Translations under genes and position numbers: made by a program
Shown here: piece by piece, positions 1 through 14,110 of the stretch
How the letters are laid out: each line of letters opens with the position of its first letter
Position numbering within the stretch: the first letter of the stretch is position 1
Notes under the pieces: model-generated
Seen by the model: only the letters and a program-made list of their open reading frames with translations
Database searches by the model: none
Told to the model about the DNA's origin: nothing
Assembly (NCBI GenBank): GCA_948099385.1
Contig: CANUEZ040000062.1
Location: 1,612,001 to 1,676,000, forward strand
Source: Fasciola hepatica
Lineage: Eukaryota; Platyhelminthes; Trematoda; Plagiorchiida; Fasciolidae
Direction: 5' to 3'
DNA length: 64,000 bases

Positions 1-1700
1 ACTACAAATAGGGCCAGATCGACAAAAAAGATTGTGCATACAAGAGCGCCACTGGTCGCGGCACTGAGCCATATCCTCCAACGTATTCAACCACTGAGTA
101 AGAGAATCAATGGGACTCCACCCAGGAAGTCTAACTTGGCCTACATGTCCAAATTCACTGGTCGGGTCTCTCACGGCTTTCTATGTCATGGACTGTCCTC
201 CTTTACCCGTCATCCAACCACTACCCTCCTCAACGAACGATTCTCGCCGAGGAACCCTCCTCGGGAAAATACGCAACACAGGTCGCAACCAGCTTAGCTT
301 GGCGACCTTCAGTGTATCATATAACGATTTGGATCACTTTACCGATACTGGGTGCCGAATCTCAGCATTCCTCATATGATGTTCCCACCATATTCGAACA
401 ACGCTACAGAGACATTGCTGTTCGAATACCGCCAATCTCGGTGTACCCTGCAGCTGCAGTGGTCATGTTTCTAAACCACACGGAAGAACCGGTCTTCAGC
501 AGAGTACATCCAACCCTCGATAGATAAGCGGATATCACATCGACGCCACAGATGACTCAGTTTAGTAAATGCCAAACTAGCCTTCTGTATACTCAAAGAC
601 GATCCATCCGATATCCGACCTCCGGGTGGAATGCTGCTGCCCAGATAACATAGCTTATCTATTTGGTCTATAGTCTTCCCAGATGGTGAAACGTTCGATG
701 TTGGACCAACGCAATCCTGCAACAACTTCTTGCACTTTGAAGGTGCAACGCGCATACCGAACATTGCTGTACAGTTGTAGAAGCTGTCTGGAAAAGCATG
801 CAACTTGCCTGACTGTTCACTTGAAAGAACGATGTCGTCCACATAATCAAGGTCTGACAGTTAATCACTCGAGTAAAGCTCAACACTGCGATCCTCATCT
901 GACAAAAGCGCTGTGTCCATAACTGTATCAATCAGAAGTTAAAGAGAAAAACGGAAAGTGATAAGCCCTAAAGTACACCACTTTTCTTGGTGACTTCAGG
1001 TGAAAGATCACTGTGAGCCGGAACTTGGCTTCGGCTATTCATGTAAAGGGACTCCATGATGAAACTAGAACACTCTTCAACGAGGCAGCGCATGAGAACT
1101 GTTTGGTGGACTCAGTTGAATGCCACTTTTAGGTCAAGAAAAGCGGAGATGGTGAGCCAATATTCTCAAATTTTTCAACAACACGACATGGACAAGGTGT
1201 AAACCCAAGTTGATTCTCGTCCGAGCACTGTTCGGGAGCGTTGGATAGGCGTGGAGAATAATACCAGTGATCATTTTAGATGTGATGACAACCAGACTTA
1301 TTTGTCTGTGGTTTTCACAAGGGTGTCTGTCGTCTTTCTCATCGATCGGCGTGGTCACAGATTCGCACCAACTGTTTGGAACTTGTCACATTACCCATTT
1401 CAAACCGAGGAGTTTCGTCATATTCAGCGACAACGCTGAGCCACTATCTTTGAAAATAGATGGGGGAAACCCATTCGGTCCGGCAGTTTTATGTCGTTTG
1501 GGGTAGCTTACCTCAAGGATAGCCACCGCTTTTGACGGAGGGTTGGTATCTACAACCATAACTCCGATCATCGTGATACTCATTACACCACCCAAGAAAC
1601 TAGACGAGGCTCCTGAGTCTGAATCAATGAGCCGTTCGCTTCATGGAGCAGTTCCCTAAGAGTTAGTTTTCGTGAACGGTTATTTCTAACTAGACGGGAA
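1..1700 (-). pseudogene. Reverse transcriptase domain of LINE A (broken)
   Basis: Minus-strand translations in shifting frames give the RT motifs in order: KRHKTAGPNGFPPS near 1495-1450, ENHRQISLVVITSK near 1310-1270, the catalytic box YVDD at 834-845, KCKKLLQDC near 730, and the fluke LINE signature LWRRCDIRLSIEGW near 555-515. The tail RLPGW sits near 150. The protein would copy the element RNA by target-primed reverse transcription in the nucleus. The catalytic aspartates survive in codon form, but frameshifts and stops between motifs rule out a functional product. Confidence 0.82.
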
Positions 1701-2249
1701 AGGTGACTGCTATCGCCAATCGCCGCAGCTTTTTCCATCTGTCTACACTTTACAATGCGCTGCTATTCACGGTCGTTTCTCAGTCTCCCACTCAGCTGGC
1801 GTTTAGGACATCTCCGTGCCTCATCATATCTGGGATTTGGGGAAATCGGTCTGCGCACATTTAACAGTTCAACTGAGAACTTAGATATCCATCGTTTGTA
1901 TGTTTATATGTGTGCCTGGTTGTTGAACCCTAAGCAGCATCAACATCCTCTTTCCATCGCTCTTCTGGATCCTGGTCGTTTGACTGTATCGATAACTCAT
2001 CGGATAATTCTGGTTGGATAGCTGGTCGATGTTTATGGTCCAGTAGCTGCTTCGGGGACAGTTGGCTTTGGCGTTGTTTCGGCCACTGACGAGACGTAGG
2101 ATAAATCACGCTCGGACAAGAGAGTGATCTATGTCTGCTGATGTGGATCAAAATGATTGACAGTCTTGAATCGATCGGCGTAAGTAGTAACCGATAATAA
2201 TGTGGTTGATCTGAGTTCAACACTGTGAAGGCACAAGAAGATTTCAGGT

Positions 2250-2960
2250 TACTCGGTGCCGTTCTTTATGCGAGAAATCTGTACTCTCTAGGACTAGTCC
2301 ATGGTTGGAACATAGTTGGATGAGTCGGTCATCGTCCTCGGTTCTATCAACTGGAATGCCAAACCAGTCTCCTTTTTTATTCCTCTCCGGCTTGTCTACG
2401 CTTCAAACTTGAGCAATGAAACCAACAGCAACAACCATTATGTTTGTAGATCACACTCTCTGAAACAATTGAGACTAACCTTGGTGGAATTCGTCTTTAG
2501 CCCCCAGGAGAGCAGCACTTGGTTGGAGTATACGGAACACAACAAACGGGCACCAGTGCTTTAGTTTGTTGCCTTTGACATTCACAGAACCAATTAACCG
2601 AACCACACACAAATGACCGGTGAAGGGGACTCAGTCGAGCAGTGCACTTTCAGCTTTCTTGCTCAAAGCGATGCCAACGCCAGCCTGACCACGAGCACTA
2701 GACACCGAAGCACCCGACATGTGAAGAGTAAAACAAGAATTCAAGCTTGTATCTAGAGATCAAAGTGTTAACACTGAAGTTCGGTCTTATATGTGTGTTT
2801 CGGAGACACAACACACATCTACTTTGAGGGTTTTAACAGTTCTTGGTAGGGTAGCTTGTTGTCCCGTTTGGTAAAGTGTGCAGGCGTTGAAAGCAGCTAA
2901 GTGAAGACGACGCTTAGGTCAGAGAATCGATTCTCTACTTTTCCCTATCTTCAAGTTACT
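2250..2960 (-). pseudogene. AP-type endonuclease domain of LINE A (broken)
   Basis: The minus strand encodes the start of an exonuclease-endonuclease-phosphatase fold typical of LINE ORF2. It begins near 2900 with a segment related to the N-A-x-T-L motif, continues through a VDVCCVSET-like block near 2830-2800, then a GxAGVGxAL-like block near 2690. Near 2380-2320 lies a DWFGIPVDRTEDDDRLIQLC segment, the post-AGD part of the domain. In the living element this enzyme nicks target DNA to prime reverse transcription. Several frame changes show it is inactive. LINE C holds the same domain in homologous position (36.78-37.35 kb). Confidence 0.7.
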
Positions 2961-3720
2961 ATCCTTGCCGAAAGTTTCATGTACTTGGTCACTGTGGCTT
3001 CTCATACCCATTCAGCATTGGGATGTGATGAATGAAGAGCAGAGCGACGGGAAATTTTTCCCGAGGGACTGCTGGAGATCTTGTGTACATCATACTTCGC
3101 GGATGCCCACACGACAGAAAAGGTTTTTTATTGGGAACCGTAACTGGAACCCTTGACTGAAAAGCTTGACCCACAAGGCAGTGTAGAGTTAACCCTGTAG
3201 GGGGACGTGACCGAAGCTCCCGTAAAATAATTCTAGTTTGTCCCGTGAGATCTGATTACAGTTCCCATCGTGTCTTGTATTCTCTGGTACTTTATTATCA
3301 TCTCGATTTTCGGATTCAGTCCTTGGCTTCACGCACTCAATGGAGCAAGCGGAACGTGGACTTGGAAGCTTTCTTTTGGGCCGGGGACTGTCCAGTTTAT
3401 GCCGGCGATAGCTAACTAGTGATATGCGGTGATTTATCCCACCGTCGAGAGAAACCCTACGTAGTTCACCATCACCTCCATCTGGTGGAGATTTTCTGAA
3501 GTGTCCTCTCCAAGGACGTAGTGAGTAGAAGAGGATGTTGCCCATCAACTGGTTCAGAGACTGACAATTGTCTGAACTCTACGAATTCACCTATCAGTCA
3601 TGATTGCATCTCCGGGTTAAGATAATCATCCTGCACGGATCTTTGCGTCACAGAGTCATGCACGCCACCGCACCACTTCATGATGTAGTCTCGTTGTGAT
3701 GGCGCGCGAGCTTAGTTTCA

Positions 3721-6700
3721 AAAATTGAAGAGGAATAGAATGTAATTGAGCGTTTACACCTAATGAACATGTGTCAAATAACGCCAGATGATGAAACGAC
3801 GAAGGTTTTTGCTGTTGAAAGATGAGAGTTGTTTCCTGTGGATGATGAACAGATGAATTGAAATAGAAATAGAAGGCACGGTCACCTTAAGAAAATACTT
3901 GGAAATGATCCTCTAGGATAGATATCAGGTGTCATTTATACATACCATTCTGGTCTCATTTCTCTTGTTCAGACTGTAATTTCCAAAATTTAGTGAATGT
4001 CCGACTTATCAATCTGCTGATAGAATAATACGGTAATACCTGATTCGTCTTCTACCAGAGCTTTACGTATCTATTTCTTTTTTGCTATTGTTTCCTCGTT
4101 CATTAACAAGTCCTCTTTAGAGCATATTGCCTAAAACCAGTCCTCATGCGCTTCTGACCTGACATTTATCCACCTTGATTGAATTTAGAATAACGCACTC
4201 TTTTACATCTATTTTATTTCAGTTTTTGAATATTCTAATAGCACAAGGATGAGAATGCTGTTTCTCGTCATCCTTGTGACACGATTCACAAGTGCGGTCG
4301 TTAAATAAATAAAATGCTTTCAGTTTCAACTCTCAACCAACATGAATTGAAACGAAGTTTACCTGTGGAATTGAAAATTGTGCCCGTTATCTTCATTGAT
4401 TTCAAACCACGTCTCCGAAAAGATAGCGCTTACCTAGATGGGCAGTAGCGCGTCTGTGTGATTCACAGTTTGATGTTATTCAGTTGCGGATTTCTAGAGC
4501 CTTATTGTAAAAGTTACCGGGTGCGTTGGTTAACAGAAGGGTGGCTTGGAATGGGCATCCAGTCCCGTGTTGTGGCCAAGAAACAGATCGATGATCTGAG
4601 TCGCTGTTTGTTCACTTTTTTCTTGTTCAGTTGAAATTTCCATTTATTGGCAAGTTCGGAATAGAAATGCAAAGTAAATAAAGCCGGTTTTGGCGGCTGA
4701 TTTTCTGACTGATGGATAAATCATATTTTACAGAGGGTAGAGAACTAGAGTGAAAAATCGAACGTGTGAAGTGTGCGGTACATTAAAAGCTTCTCACGTT
4801 GATCTCATGTTCAAACGTTGATTGATATTTTAGCACTGACTCCCTCTGATTAGCCCAACGGGATGAATTATCATGATTGGAGTACGAACGCGGGACTATG
4901 ATTGGTCCCACAAACTGTTTTGGTGATGGTTCGAAGAAACGTATTGCTACGGCTTTGTGTTTTGAGGTGATATTTCTCATTTGTTCTGTCTGATGATGCT
5001 AGAACAAATATTAGAGGAAAGGGACACGGTTTCGTTTATTTTCAGGGCTTTTAATAATGATGCTGCTAGTTTGTACTCACAAAAGAGTTAGCTGCCGACA
5101 AGAGCGATTTGTCATCTTAACAAAAGTACATTCTTATCGTGAATTAGAGGGTATTGTGCAGTTTGTTGAAAACCACTGTTTTATTCTCCGTTGTGTCCTA
5201 GGAACACGATCTTCTGCCCCAGTATTAGGTTTTTTTGAGACATTAGTGTAGCAAAATCTTGAAAAATTGACCTTGATCCACGTCGCATCTCAAAAAGTGG
5301 AAGAAGTTTCTGTCTTGTATTCAAAAAAGTGCATTTTTTATTCATTTTTTGATCAGCTACAAAACTGATGTCAGAATGGTCGTTTTTGAAAACCCTCAGG
5401 AGTTCCCCTATGGCTTTGTTCACATAAGTGAATTACAGAATACCATCAGCCCATTATGATCTACGAGATATACACGTCTGAATAATCGAAATATAGGACG
5501 CTGCTTCCCGATTCCGTCACCAATATGTTGGTGAACAGCGGCCTCAACAAAATCCCAATAAAACCTCCTAATTGTTGCAGTATATTTCCTCGGTAAACTT
5601 GCAACGCGTATCACAGATACAACCATCGAACGTGGCTCCGTCAACACTGCACTTCGCCTGGGTCTCTTAAGATGTTTAGATATACTTCTTTCTTTCTGTG
5701 TTCTTATGCGTTCTGCTTCCACCTCCAGTAATTTGATGGAATATACTGTAATATTCATCTTGGTTACCTAACCCGTTCTATTTGAGATAATTATTGCATA
5801 TTCTAGGTGCTGCGTCGTAAATTACTTTTCTAGTCGACAGCATGCATGACAGGAGATTGCCAAAGATCCGTTAGTCCCAGTCACGAAGAATGTACTAAAC
5901 CTGACAGTTGTATGTATTGATTATGAAACTCTCCGTAAATAAATGTCTTTGGCTTTATAACTGAATCTAGAAAGCCAAGACCCTAGAGACAAAACCTCCG
6001 TGAAACATTCCTCCAAATATGTAGCAAAAAAAGACTTTAACAGACTCTGGTAGGTTATCCAAAAATCATTTGCTGGGATCTTATGGTTAATTAGTATTTT
6101 TTTTGCTCATTTTTGGATTACTGTTTTTTTGTTGATGGGCTATTTGAATCGATGAAGATATTTTTATTTTTTTCATGGCTAATGTGGCTTCACTCCCAGT
6201 CACAATTAACCGATAGTAAAAATAGATCCCTTATTTTTCCGTTCTTATAATCTGAAAAAATCACCTACGTAATTGAAGTGATTCTAAAATATTGAAACGA
6301 AATTAGCCCAGTGTCTGCATAACATCATTTTTTCTTCGATAAGCACTGTCACTATTTTGTGATTTCCCAATTTTTTCATTGGCCAGGACTTTTGAAAATA
6401 GACAAAAAATGAGTGCAAGTGCAAAGGGCCCTCTAGTTCAATTATCAAAAGGTGTTTTGCTTTTTGTCAATAGAACAAGGCAAACGCAGTCCAGTTATTG
6501 GTTTAGGAGAAAAATAGCGGTAACAACTAGACCTTTGTGCAAATAAATGTATCTGATATAGACTGGAAAACCTGATGAATCAAATATTAGCGAACATGAA
6601 GTAAGTTTTTTATACTGAATTCAGCTAATTGGTCGATAATGGTTTCTCCGACTTCATCAATCCCATTTATGATCGCTTTTAGATGTCATTCGATTTCTTT

Positions 6701-6771
6701 CCATTTTCGCCCCCAAATTTATATTAGCTAAGCTTCAAAATATATCTAATTACCAGTTTATTAGGTCACTA

Positions 6772-6774
<3 letters not shown>
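3721..6774. other. Non-coding stretch, no gene recognised
   Basis: I see no recognisable domain. The longest open frames (minus 5420-5758, 112 codons; minus 5181-5423) show no family motif, and their codons are not obviously selected. A simple intergenic or intronic origin is the safest reading. Confidence 0.5.

Positions 6775-6813
<39 letters not shown>
6775..6813. repeat. (TA)n microsatellite
   Basis: An uninterrupted TA dinucleotide run of about 39 bases. It is one of six long TA tracts in the window. No mobile element was recognised next to this one. Confidence 0.97.
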
Positions 6814-6816
<3 letters not shown>

Positions 6817-9800
6817 AAGCTTAAAAACTTTTATGATCAGTGCTGTTCCAAGAGAGTACCTGCTCTTCGATCTGAACACAGCTGATCGGTTAAAAAGTGG
6901 CTTTGTAGATTCGCTGGAGTATTTCAATAACGATTCCATACAATGATTTATTTGGCCACACTTTCATTATTCAGTTCACGTTTACACTCGTCTTTGGTGC
7001 TCAGGTGGATGGTTTTTAATATGTCGGATAACTAATTCCTGATTTGACATGCTGCATCCATGCAAGATACCTGCCTTCCATCTGGTACTGTGAATTACTG
7101 TAACTGATGTGGCATGAGGAGTTGGTGTATTCTCTGATCCAAAATTCTAAGTGAGATTTTTACCTACGGACTGAGTCAGTGTTTCACCATCGTTTCTAGT
7201 ACAAACAATCTGATCAACTCAGGTATAAATAATACAACAATATTCGGGGGTGACATCATCGACCTTTGGCCATGAAAGTCAGAGTGTATTTACCGACTTT
7301 TTTGAGAGCACAGTTTGGGCCATAGTGGTCGGATGCTGATTGTCTAGGTCATCGCTAATGCCTTATATCTGAATACTTTTGACTCATCCAGTTTGACCCT
7401 GTACAGGATACTGAACGATGTTACGTGATCCAGGACATGAATTGCGTTTAAAAGACGAGCAACGATAAAACTCGATATCGTTACCCTTCCTCAACGTTGA
7501 AGCCGGCGTGGTTAGTTCTTTTTGATGCAGTTAGATAGATGCCTTGTTGTTCGACCCACAAAATGATAATAGTATTTTGTATTTAATAATAAAATAATAT
7601 CGATAACTGAATAAATGGAATACGATCAATTTTGAGGTGAGAATTTCATCCTGGTCGTAATAGACTGAGTGGATTAAAAAATGACGGGTAATAATGTTCC
7701 AGTCGCTTTAAAACACGTTTGACGTAAAGTGGTAAGATCCAGTGGATGACAGATTACTCCGTGAACTAGGTCGCAACTTCTTTATCCATCTACTCATCAA
7801 ATCACATCCATCCATCCAAAGGACACTGCAGAGATAGTGATTGAGTCATAGCCAATAGGACAGATCATCGATAACGTAGATCGATAGAATAAGAGATGAA
7901 TCCTGTTGAGTGGTGTTTAGTCTCAACACCAACCCATTCGAATGCTTGTTGTCAGTGTCAGCCGGATCAATTTTTTAGTGCAATGACTGGGTACAAGGAT
8001 TAACGCCCTAAATAATCATGGTGTTTTAAACTAATAAAACGAGATTGTTTTCGATCAAAGAATCTTTCTTCCTCGCATTTTAAAACAGACACAAAGTACT
8101 TATGCAGACGACAACATCCTGAACAACGATGTCTGTCTTTCACGGTGTGATTGGCAACATGATCCTGTGATTTCTGCTTTGACGAGCGAATCACACTGTC
8201 ACGAGGATTGAACTCAGCTGTGACACGTGAGATGCGTGTTCATCGATCAAGAGTTAGCGTACGCTCATAGCTGCGGAAGACGCAGAATATCACACAAACT
8301 CCTATGAAGCGCAAAACACTAGCCTTATTGTATTTGGAATATAAACTGGGGTGAAAACGCAGCTCTTCAATAGCTTCGCCTTAGAAACACTCACATTCGG
8401 CTTATCTCGCAACTCCTTAAGACAATATTCTTCCCGATGTTTATGAAGTTGATTAGATATCAGTTGCGCTTATCAAATGTTTACTTTCACACATTTTTCA
8501 GTCACCTAGTCGTCTAGAGATATCAGTGTAGAGATTTATTGTGATTGGGTATGAAAATTTAGCTGTTCATATCAAGAAACGCCTTTACACTGGCTTAGTC
8601 CAGATCCCATGCTATTCATCACAATTTTCGATTTTGCATTTACAAAACAGTTCTTTTGTTTCCTATGCACTTAGTCCTTTATAGTTTCCGCACAGACCAC
8701 GACCCCTTCACCTCCACACCCGGGGAATACTTGGTTTGTCCACCCCCACTGCGTCACACAATTTCTAGTCTTGTTTCTACAACAGGTGCTGATTGACTTT
8801 ACCCGGTATCTGCCTCGAGTCCACTCGTTGGCCTTATCTGTTCGTATCGAATCCTGATTCCTATCAGATTTTATCGCTCACATAATCTCTCTTCCACGTT
8901 GTGTTCCTGTGTGCACTGACTCACCTGTTTCCACGAGGAATCCGTTCGTTCTTGTTAGTTCGTACCCGGTCCATTCTGCTAATACGTTACGAGTGCCCGG
9001 ATTACTTGACTAGGCCCCATCGCTCGAGCGTAACTCTCTCTCTCTCTCGCATTGCCTGTGAGAATGACTGAACTTTGGCCTTTCCGTTTTGATCATGCAA
9101 TTTTCTCATAGCCATGCTATTGCGCTTGCCCTTCACGCTTGCATAGGTGTTCCCTCAGTTGATTACTTCTCTTCTGATTGTTGATTGATCAAAACGACTC
9201 TTACAAATAACGATTTATTTTGTGAACTACTTGACTTGCTCCTGTATCACCGCCTCGAGCATTTCCTGTCCATTGCTGCCGGGAAGTTTTGAAGTCTTTT
9301 TTGACTGTCTCGATTCTGTGGTTGGTTTGACCACAAATTGAGGTACGTTATTGTTTGATAACTTGTCCTACAGTACACGTAGTAAAGCGAGTTTGTGCTT
9401 TCTGCCTTGGGGCTTGGGGTTCGTCTATCCACGCGTCACTCAGTGACGGGACGACATTCCGGTACAGTTATCGTTGAACCTGTTGATGTTTGTCTTTGAG
9501 ATACATTATTAATTAACTACGCACATTAAAGAACAGAAAAAACCAACCATCAGTTATACCTTGAACTGTATCATTTATAAACTGACATGTTTACATTGGC
9601 GATCAAGGGGCATTAATGATATTTTGGCAATTTTTGTCTTCATTCCATTCCTATAGGCCGACAGTAGACAAATTATTTCCGATGTCTTTATTTCACATGA
9701 GCAAAATACCCTATAATACATGGTTTATTTCCGACCAAATACTGACAAATTTCCTGAACTCAATGCACATACATATCTACAGAGAATCGAGCAGTGATAT

Positions 9801-12800
9801 GTTACTACGGAAGTTGAACGACTCGTCTGCGACAAAGCGTCAAGGCCCAGCCGGCGGAAGACAAAAGACTGATGAATTGTTTTATGACCTTCTTCCTTAT
9901 TTTGATTACTCTTCACAGATTCTTTACATTCGTCCAATTTATACCCGATAATGAAATGTTTCAAAAGCTCAGTTGGCGAAAGCTATTTCACCACACTATC
10001 ATCTCATGTCACTTTTACGTGTCTTATTAAGAAGTCGCTCTCGGAATTCTCTACACTTAAGTTCATTTTATCAGGTTTGATGGTACCATTAAACAACAAA
10101 TATTTTCTTCTGTTAGCCTAATTGATTGATTGCGGTGTAAATTTTTTTGTCAGAATGGATTTTGGTGAAACTTTTAACACGAATTTATGTCAATTTCTTA
10201 CGATTAGTGACATACTATGGGGATTAGTTATGATGTCTAGGAGAATGAGTAGGAAAAGTTGGGGTTTTTTCCTTTAGTAAATGGTAATTCCAGAAAGTAT
10301 CTCGATTTAGGTTCGTTGATGGGACGAACATATGGTAGCTGCCGTGCATTGCATGGCACTTTCAAAAACAAAAACTTCGGGGTTGGATAAACCAAAGAGG
10401 GCTATCTCCACGGATATCATTGCACACTTTCTCAGAAAGTGTAAATGAATCACTGAGTCGTTTTTGTCGACTACAACCCTCGTGCTTCTGAAATCCGTTA
10501 GGAAGATTTTCACATAGTCTATCCGTCAGTGGCAGAGACGACGGCTTTCCCCAGAAATCTGCCACGCAACTGGTTTGTTTGCTACGAGTACCCAGCAGCG
10601 GGTATTTCTGTTTCTTAGTGCTCGTACAGGATAAGTGGAATCCGTGTTCGTGCTTTCTGTGGTCTTTCACTTGAGTTCACCACGAGAACTGATGGTGGTG
10701 GTTGACTGAACTGAACTGTAAACGGTACCTTGTGTATTATAAGGTATCACAGGCTCACTCTCACTTTACTGGAAAAGTTAACACAAAGTTTTGACTGTGG
10801 AAGTGTTCAACCGCAAATAACGCAAAGAGTTTTGATAACTTTTGGAAAAGATACATTACTCTATTCATGAACTGTGGATTCAATAAATCAGAGTTGAGTT
10901 GGTAATCAAGCTGGTGTTACACCAACCGCTTCTCCGGTTATTTTCGAGGACCATTTGCAACCTTTTCCGGATTCCCAAAACACAGCCAATCTGGAAATGT
11001 CAGTAGGTTTTCAGTCCAATATGCATACCGTCCTTCAAGATGCAATGTGGCGTGGCTCAAGCTCTTTGCCGCTTTTTTTGTTGCAGACTGAAGTCCATTC
11101 GACGGAGCAACCTGTTAGGCGTCACACCCTAGCACAATATAGCGTAATATCGGGAGGTGATTCCTTCAACTTGGAAGATTGGCTATGTAGACAAAGTGAG
11201 TTCAATATTTCCCTTCGGTCTGTTTTGTCCTCGGGTTTTAGTCAATCAGACACTCATCATAAAAGCGTCCACATTAGACAGGTTTTTATTCGCTCGTAAC
11301 TTGTGCTGTATCCCTCAAAGTTTCAGTCAAACAGTAAAATCTTCGAAACAATTCGCAGCGAACAACGTTATCATTTATCTTTCTGCAAAAACACTTTAAT
11401 GAGATACTTAAACAATTAGAAACCGCTTTGTCAATCAATAATCATTCACTATCTCTCGGCTCTAAAGAATTCTACAACACAAAACTTATGCTGCTTTGAT
11501 GGAATGGTAACCTGAGTTCATGCAAATTATGAAAATCAGCTAAACTGAAATTCATATCACGAGTTGAGAGTTAACCGAATTCCTTTTTTCATTCCCGTGA
11601 ACAAGTAATTAATTAGTTGACTAGGTTCCTTTACGGTTTGATAATCGGCCCAATTAAATTCGAGGAATACAATTTGCACGTGCGAATAGCTTTCACCAAC
11701 AACTTACCGTTACTGCATTGCTGTTACAGTTTTTTACCTATCAGTAGAAACTTTGAACCCCTTAAAAAAAACACGTACCGATCATTTTCCGATGAATCTA
11801 TTCATTTTTATGCTGATTTCCTTGTAGATGAAACAGCTATTTTTTTAAAGAAACATCAACATTTATTCTCCAATATTACGAACAGCCTTCCTCTGATTTT
11901 CTTCAAACAATTCACAGATATCGGTCACACTACCCAAAGCACTATAATTTCAGTGCTTGACACTGTATGTGCAATGGGATCTCGTTGTTGAATTTTCAGA
12001 TGTTCGAAGCAGTTTCCAAATAAGAAATCGAGTTAGATGGAACTCACCCTGGTTTTGTCTAGGTTTTGCAAATTCTTATCATTCAAAATAATATTCTTCT
12101 CAGCAAACGTCCCCTCTGAATGAAATTCTTAGGAATCACAGGTAATATAGCTATCATCCCATCGTTAAAGTGACACTGAAAGCTTGGTTATTTTCATGAC
12201 CGCCGTTCATTTTCATTCGCAAAGAAAAAAGAGTGGATGAGATGTTTTCAATTTCCATGTAGGCTTCACCTGAAAGAATCAACCCCGCATAAAGGAGATT
12301 TCCATTTGGCATCTGTTGTTGATCACGTTGTCTAATTTCTACACAAATGCATCAGTGAAAAAGTGCAAACTAGTTTTGTTGATTTTTTCTATCGTAAAAA
12401 AGTGAGATACCACTGACATTCACTATTTGTCTTGAAGGCGTTTTAAGTATAACTGGCTGTTGGGTTCCAAATAATACTTTTCACTCGAAAATATACGTGT
12501 TTTGCCTCGTATGGCTGATACGAACAACCTATTGATTTGACTCGTGTCAATCATTAGTGTACAGTGTTCATTCACGCTTTTGACCGAGATCAGAACATCA
12601 TATCACTCCTGCGGTTTGCGAATATTTTCAGACTCAATAAAGCAATGTGCATTGACCAACATAAAACAATCCTGTGTCAAATGATCGAACCACCGGATCT
12701 GAGTACGAATAGTGGGTGTGTGGTTTTCTTGCAAGTTCCGATGGTAAAATTGCCCTTCCGTGTGTTTTCTAATTCATGATAATTTTGCACCTCAGGGGTT

Positions 12801-13070
12801 CATATTTGCCTTCATCCACAAAGCACAAACAACAGCAGTGAACGTTTTACTCATGCACATAGTAATAATCAAAAACATTCTTCCAGTGTAGTGGAAAGTA
12901 AGTTTGAACAGAGTATGCAAAGAGAGCTAAAAATAGTAAGCTACTCCGATTATCATCCTTCACGAGAGACTTAACTGTGCTCCTTAGCCATAGCAATAGA
13001 CTAATGCGTCGATGTGTGTCTGCCGTATCAGTTTTTGGCGCCTACTTAATACAATTTTTACTGGGCCAAA
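6814..13070. other. Long stretch without a recognisable gene
   Basis: Only short open frames with no recognised domain occur (for example 9616-9951 plus, 11617-11991 plus, 10362-10670 minus). A small CT run lies at about 9034-9049. Near 9760-9850 a plus-strand segment translates to IYRESSSDMLLRKL. It resembles IYRESRPNELLTKL on the minus strand near 14.4 kb, so part of an undefined dispersed repeat is present. Otherwise nothing is supported. Confidence 0.5.
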
Positions 13071-13074
13071 GATG

Positions 13075-14110
13075 AATTATATCGAGACTCCGCTCAGCTT
13101 CTTTGAAGCGTGCGTGCAAAGGACGTTATGATTATTGCTGGTGATTTTACTGTACAATTTGGCAGTCTCGGGTCTACCGATGGGCGGTCGACAACGGTTG
13201 CAACTTTTTCCGCCTAATTAGAAATACCAGTCAATGGAAGCTAGACGTTATCGAATTGATCAGAGAGGCAAAGGGCTCACCGATTCCGACTCCAGAGCGT
13301 CGCTTGGATCGTTGAGCGGAGTATTTCGAGAAAAAGCTTAACGGCCTTTATACACAACAGGTGTAATGAGCAACACGCTGGTTAGATTTCCAGATGTAAA
13401 TACCAGTCCTCCGTCAGATACGGAGGTTCTCTGTAATTTAAGCTATCTTTAACGACATAAAGCTGCTGGACTGGCTGTCTCCATCTCTTTCCAAAGACGG
13501 TTGCTCATCACTGCCTCTGGAGGTGAAAAGTATCTTCGGTTAGATATGACAGAAGGAATAATTTTCAGAGCTGGTGCGAATTATTGAACTCATCTATGAA
13601 GAAGGTGGCAGTTGCTCCTATGAGAACCACATGGGAATAAGTCACATATAAACTTCTCACCGTTATTATTCTACATCGCTTATCTAACGCCCACAAACGG
13701 TGCTTGCGCGAGAACCAAACTGGTTTTAGAATTGGTCGAGATTGTGTTGGTCGCAGTTTCAATCTTCGACAAATTTTAGGACGGTAAGACATCTTTCGTA
13801 GACCCCTTATCAGTGTTTTTTTATTTGAAACCGGCTTTTCGCTCAGTCTACTGCCCAGCTCTATGGAGCTGCCTATTGTTGAAGAGCGTGCCAGAGAAAT
13901 TTGGTTTCCTATTTCAATGCCTGTATCCGAACAGCGGAAGAAGATTTCGTCCTTATGACGATGTTTCGCTCGAGTTCTTCACCGGACTCGGGGAAGAAAT
14001 GAACATTGGCAGCAGATCAAGGAAGTCTTGTACGCTGCTTCCAGTGCTACACCAGACTCCGGTTTATGTAGACCTCAAGAATGATGGAAATCTTCGACTT
14101 TAGTTGCTCC
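13075..14110 (+). mobile_element. LINE fragment E: endonuclease end fused to reverse transcriptase
   Basis: The plus strand near 13115-13175 encodes KDVMIIAGDFTVQFGSLGS, matching the AGDxNAxxG motif of LINE endonucleases with N changed to T. An RT start (KAAGLAVSISF) follows near 13455-13490. Near 13815-13990 come residues matching the RT block around the first catalytic aspartate (LKPAFRSVYCPALWSCLLLK, where intact relatives have an AFDSVD-like core). The roughly 600-bp linker normally found between endonuclease and RT is missing, so this copy has an internal deletion as well as frameshifts. It is a dead fragment of the same broad family as LINEs A-D. Confidence 0.75.

Larger units (their letters stand above)
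1..3720 (-). mobile_element. LINE A: decayed RTE-like non-LTR retrotransposon, cut by the window edge
   Basis: On the minus strand the order is 5' leader (about 3720-2960), apurinic-type endonuclease (about 2960-2250), reverse transcriptase (about 1700-500) and RT C-terminal tail (about 500-1). The strand shows many frameshifts and stops, so it is a dead copy. The region from about 920 to 3720 aligns at nucleotide level with LINE C (35.3-38.19 kb, same strand). Examples are the shared 'cttcggctattcatgtaaagg' block and the shared leader around 3540 and 38010. The last residues on the minus strand at coordinates 1-200 match the usual end of this family (RLPGW, then a DMAQ-type motif), so little of the element can lie outside the window. 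RTE assignment is from recalled family motifs and was not tested by a search. Confidence 0.85.

Noticed and set aside
2965..3174. Overlapping small ORFs on both strands as genes
   Set aside because: They lie in the leader of LINE A, which is homologous to the leader of LINE C without a conserved frame.
5420..5758. 112-codon minus ORF as a possible gene
   Set aside because: No domain, splice or start context recognised; length is compatible with chance in 64 kb.
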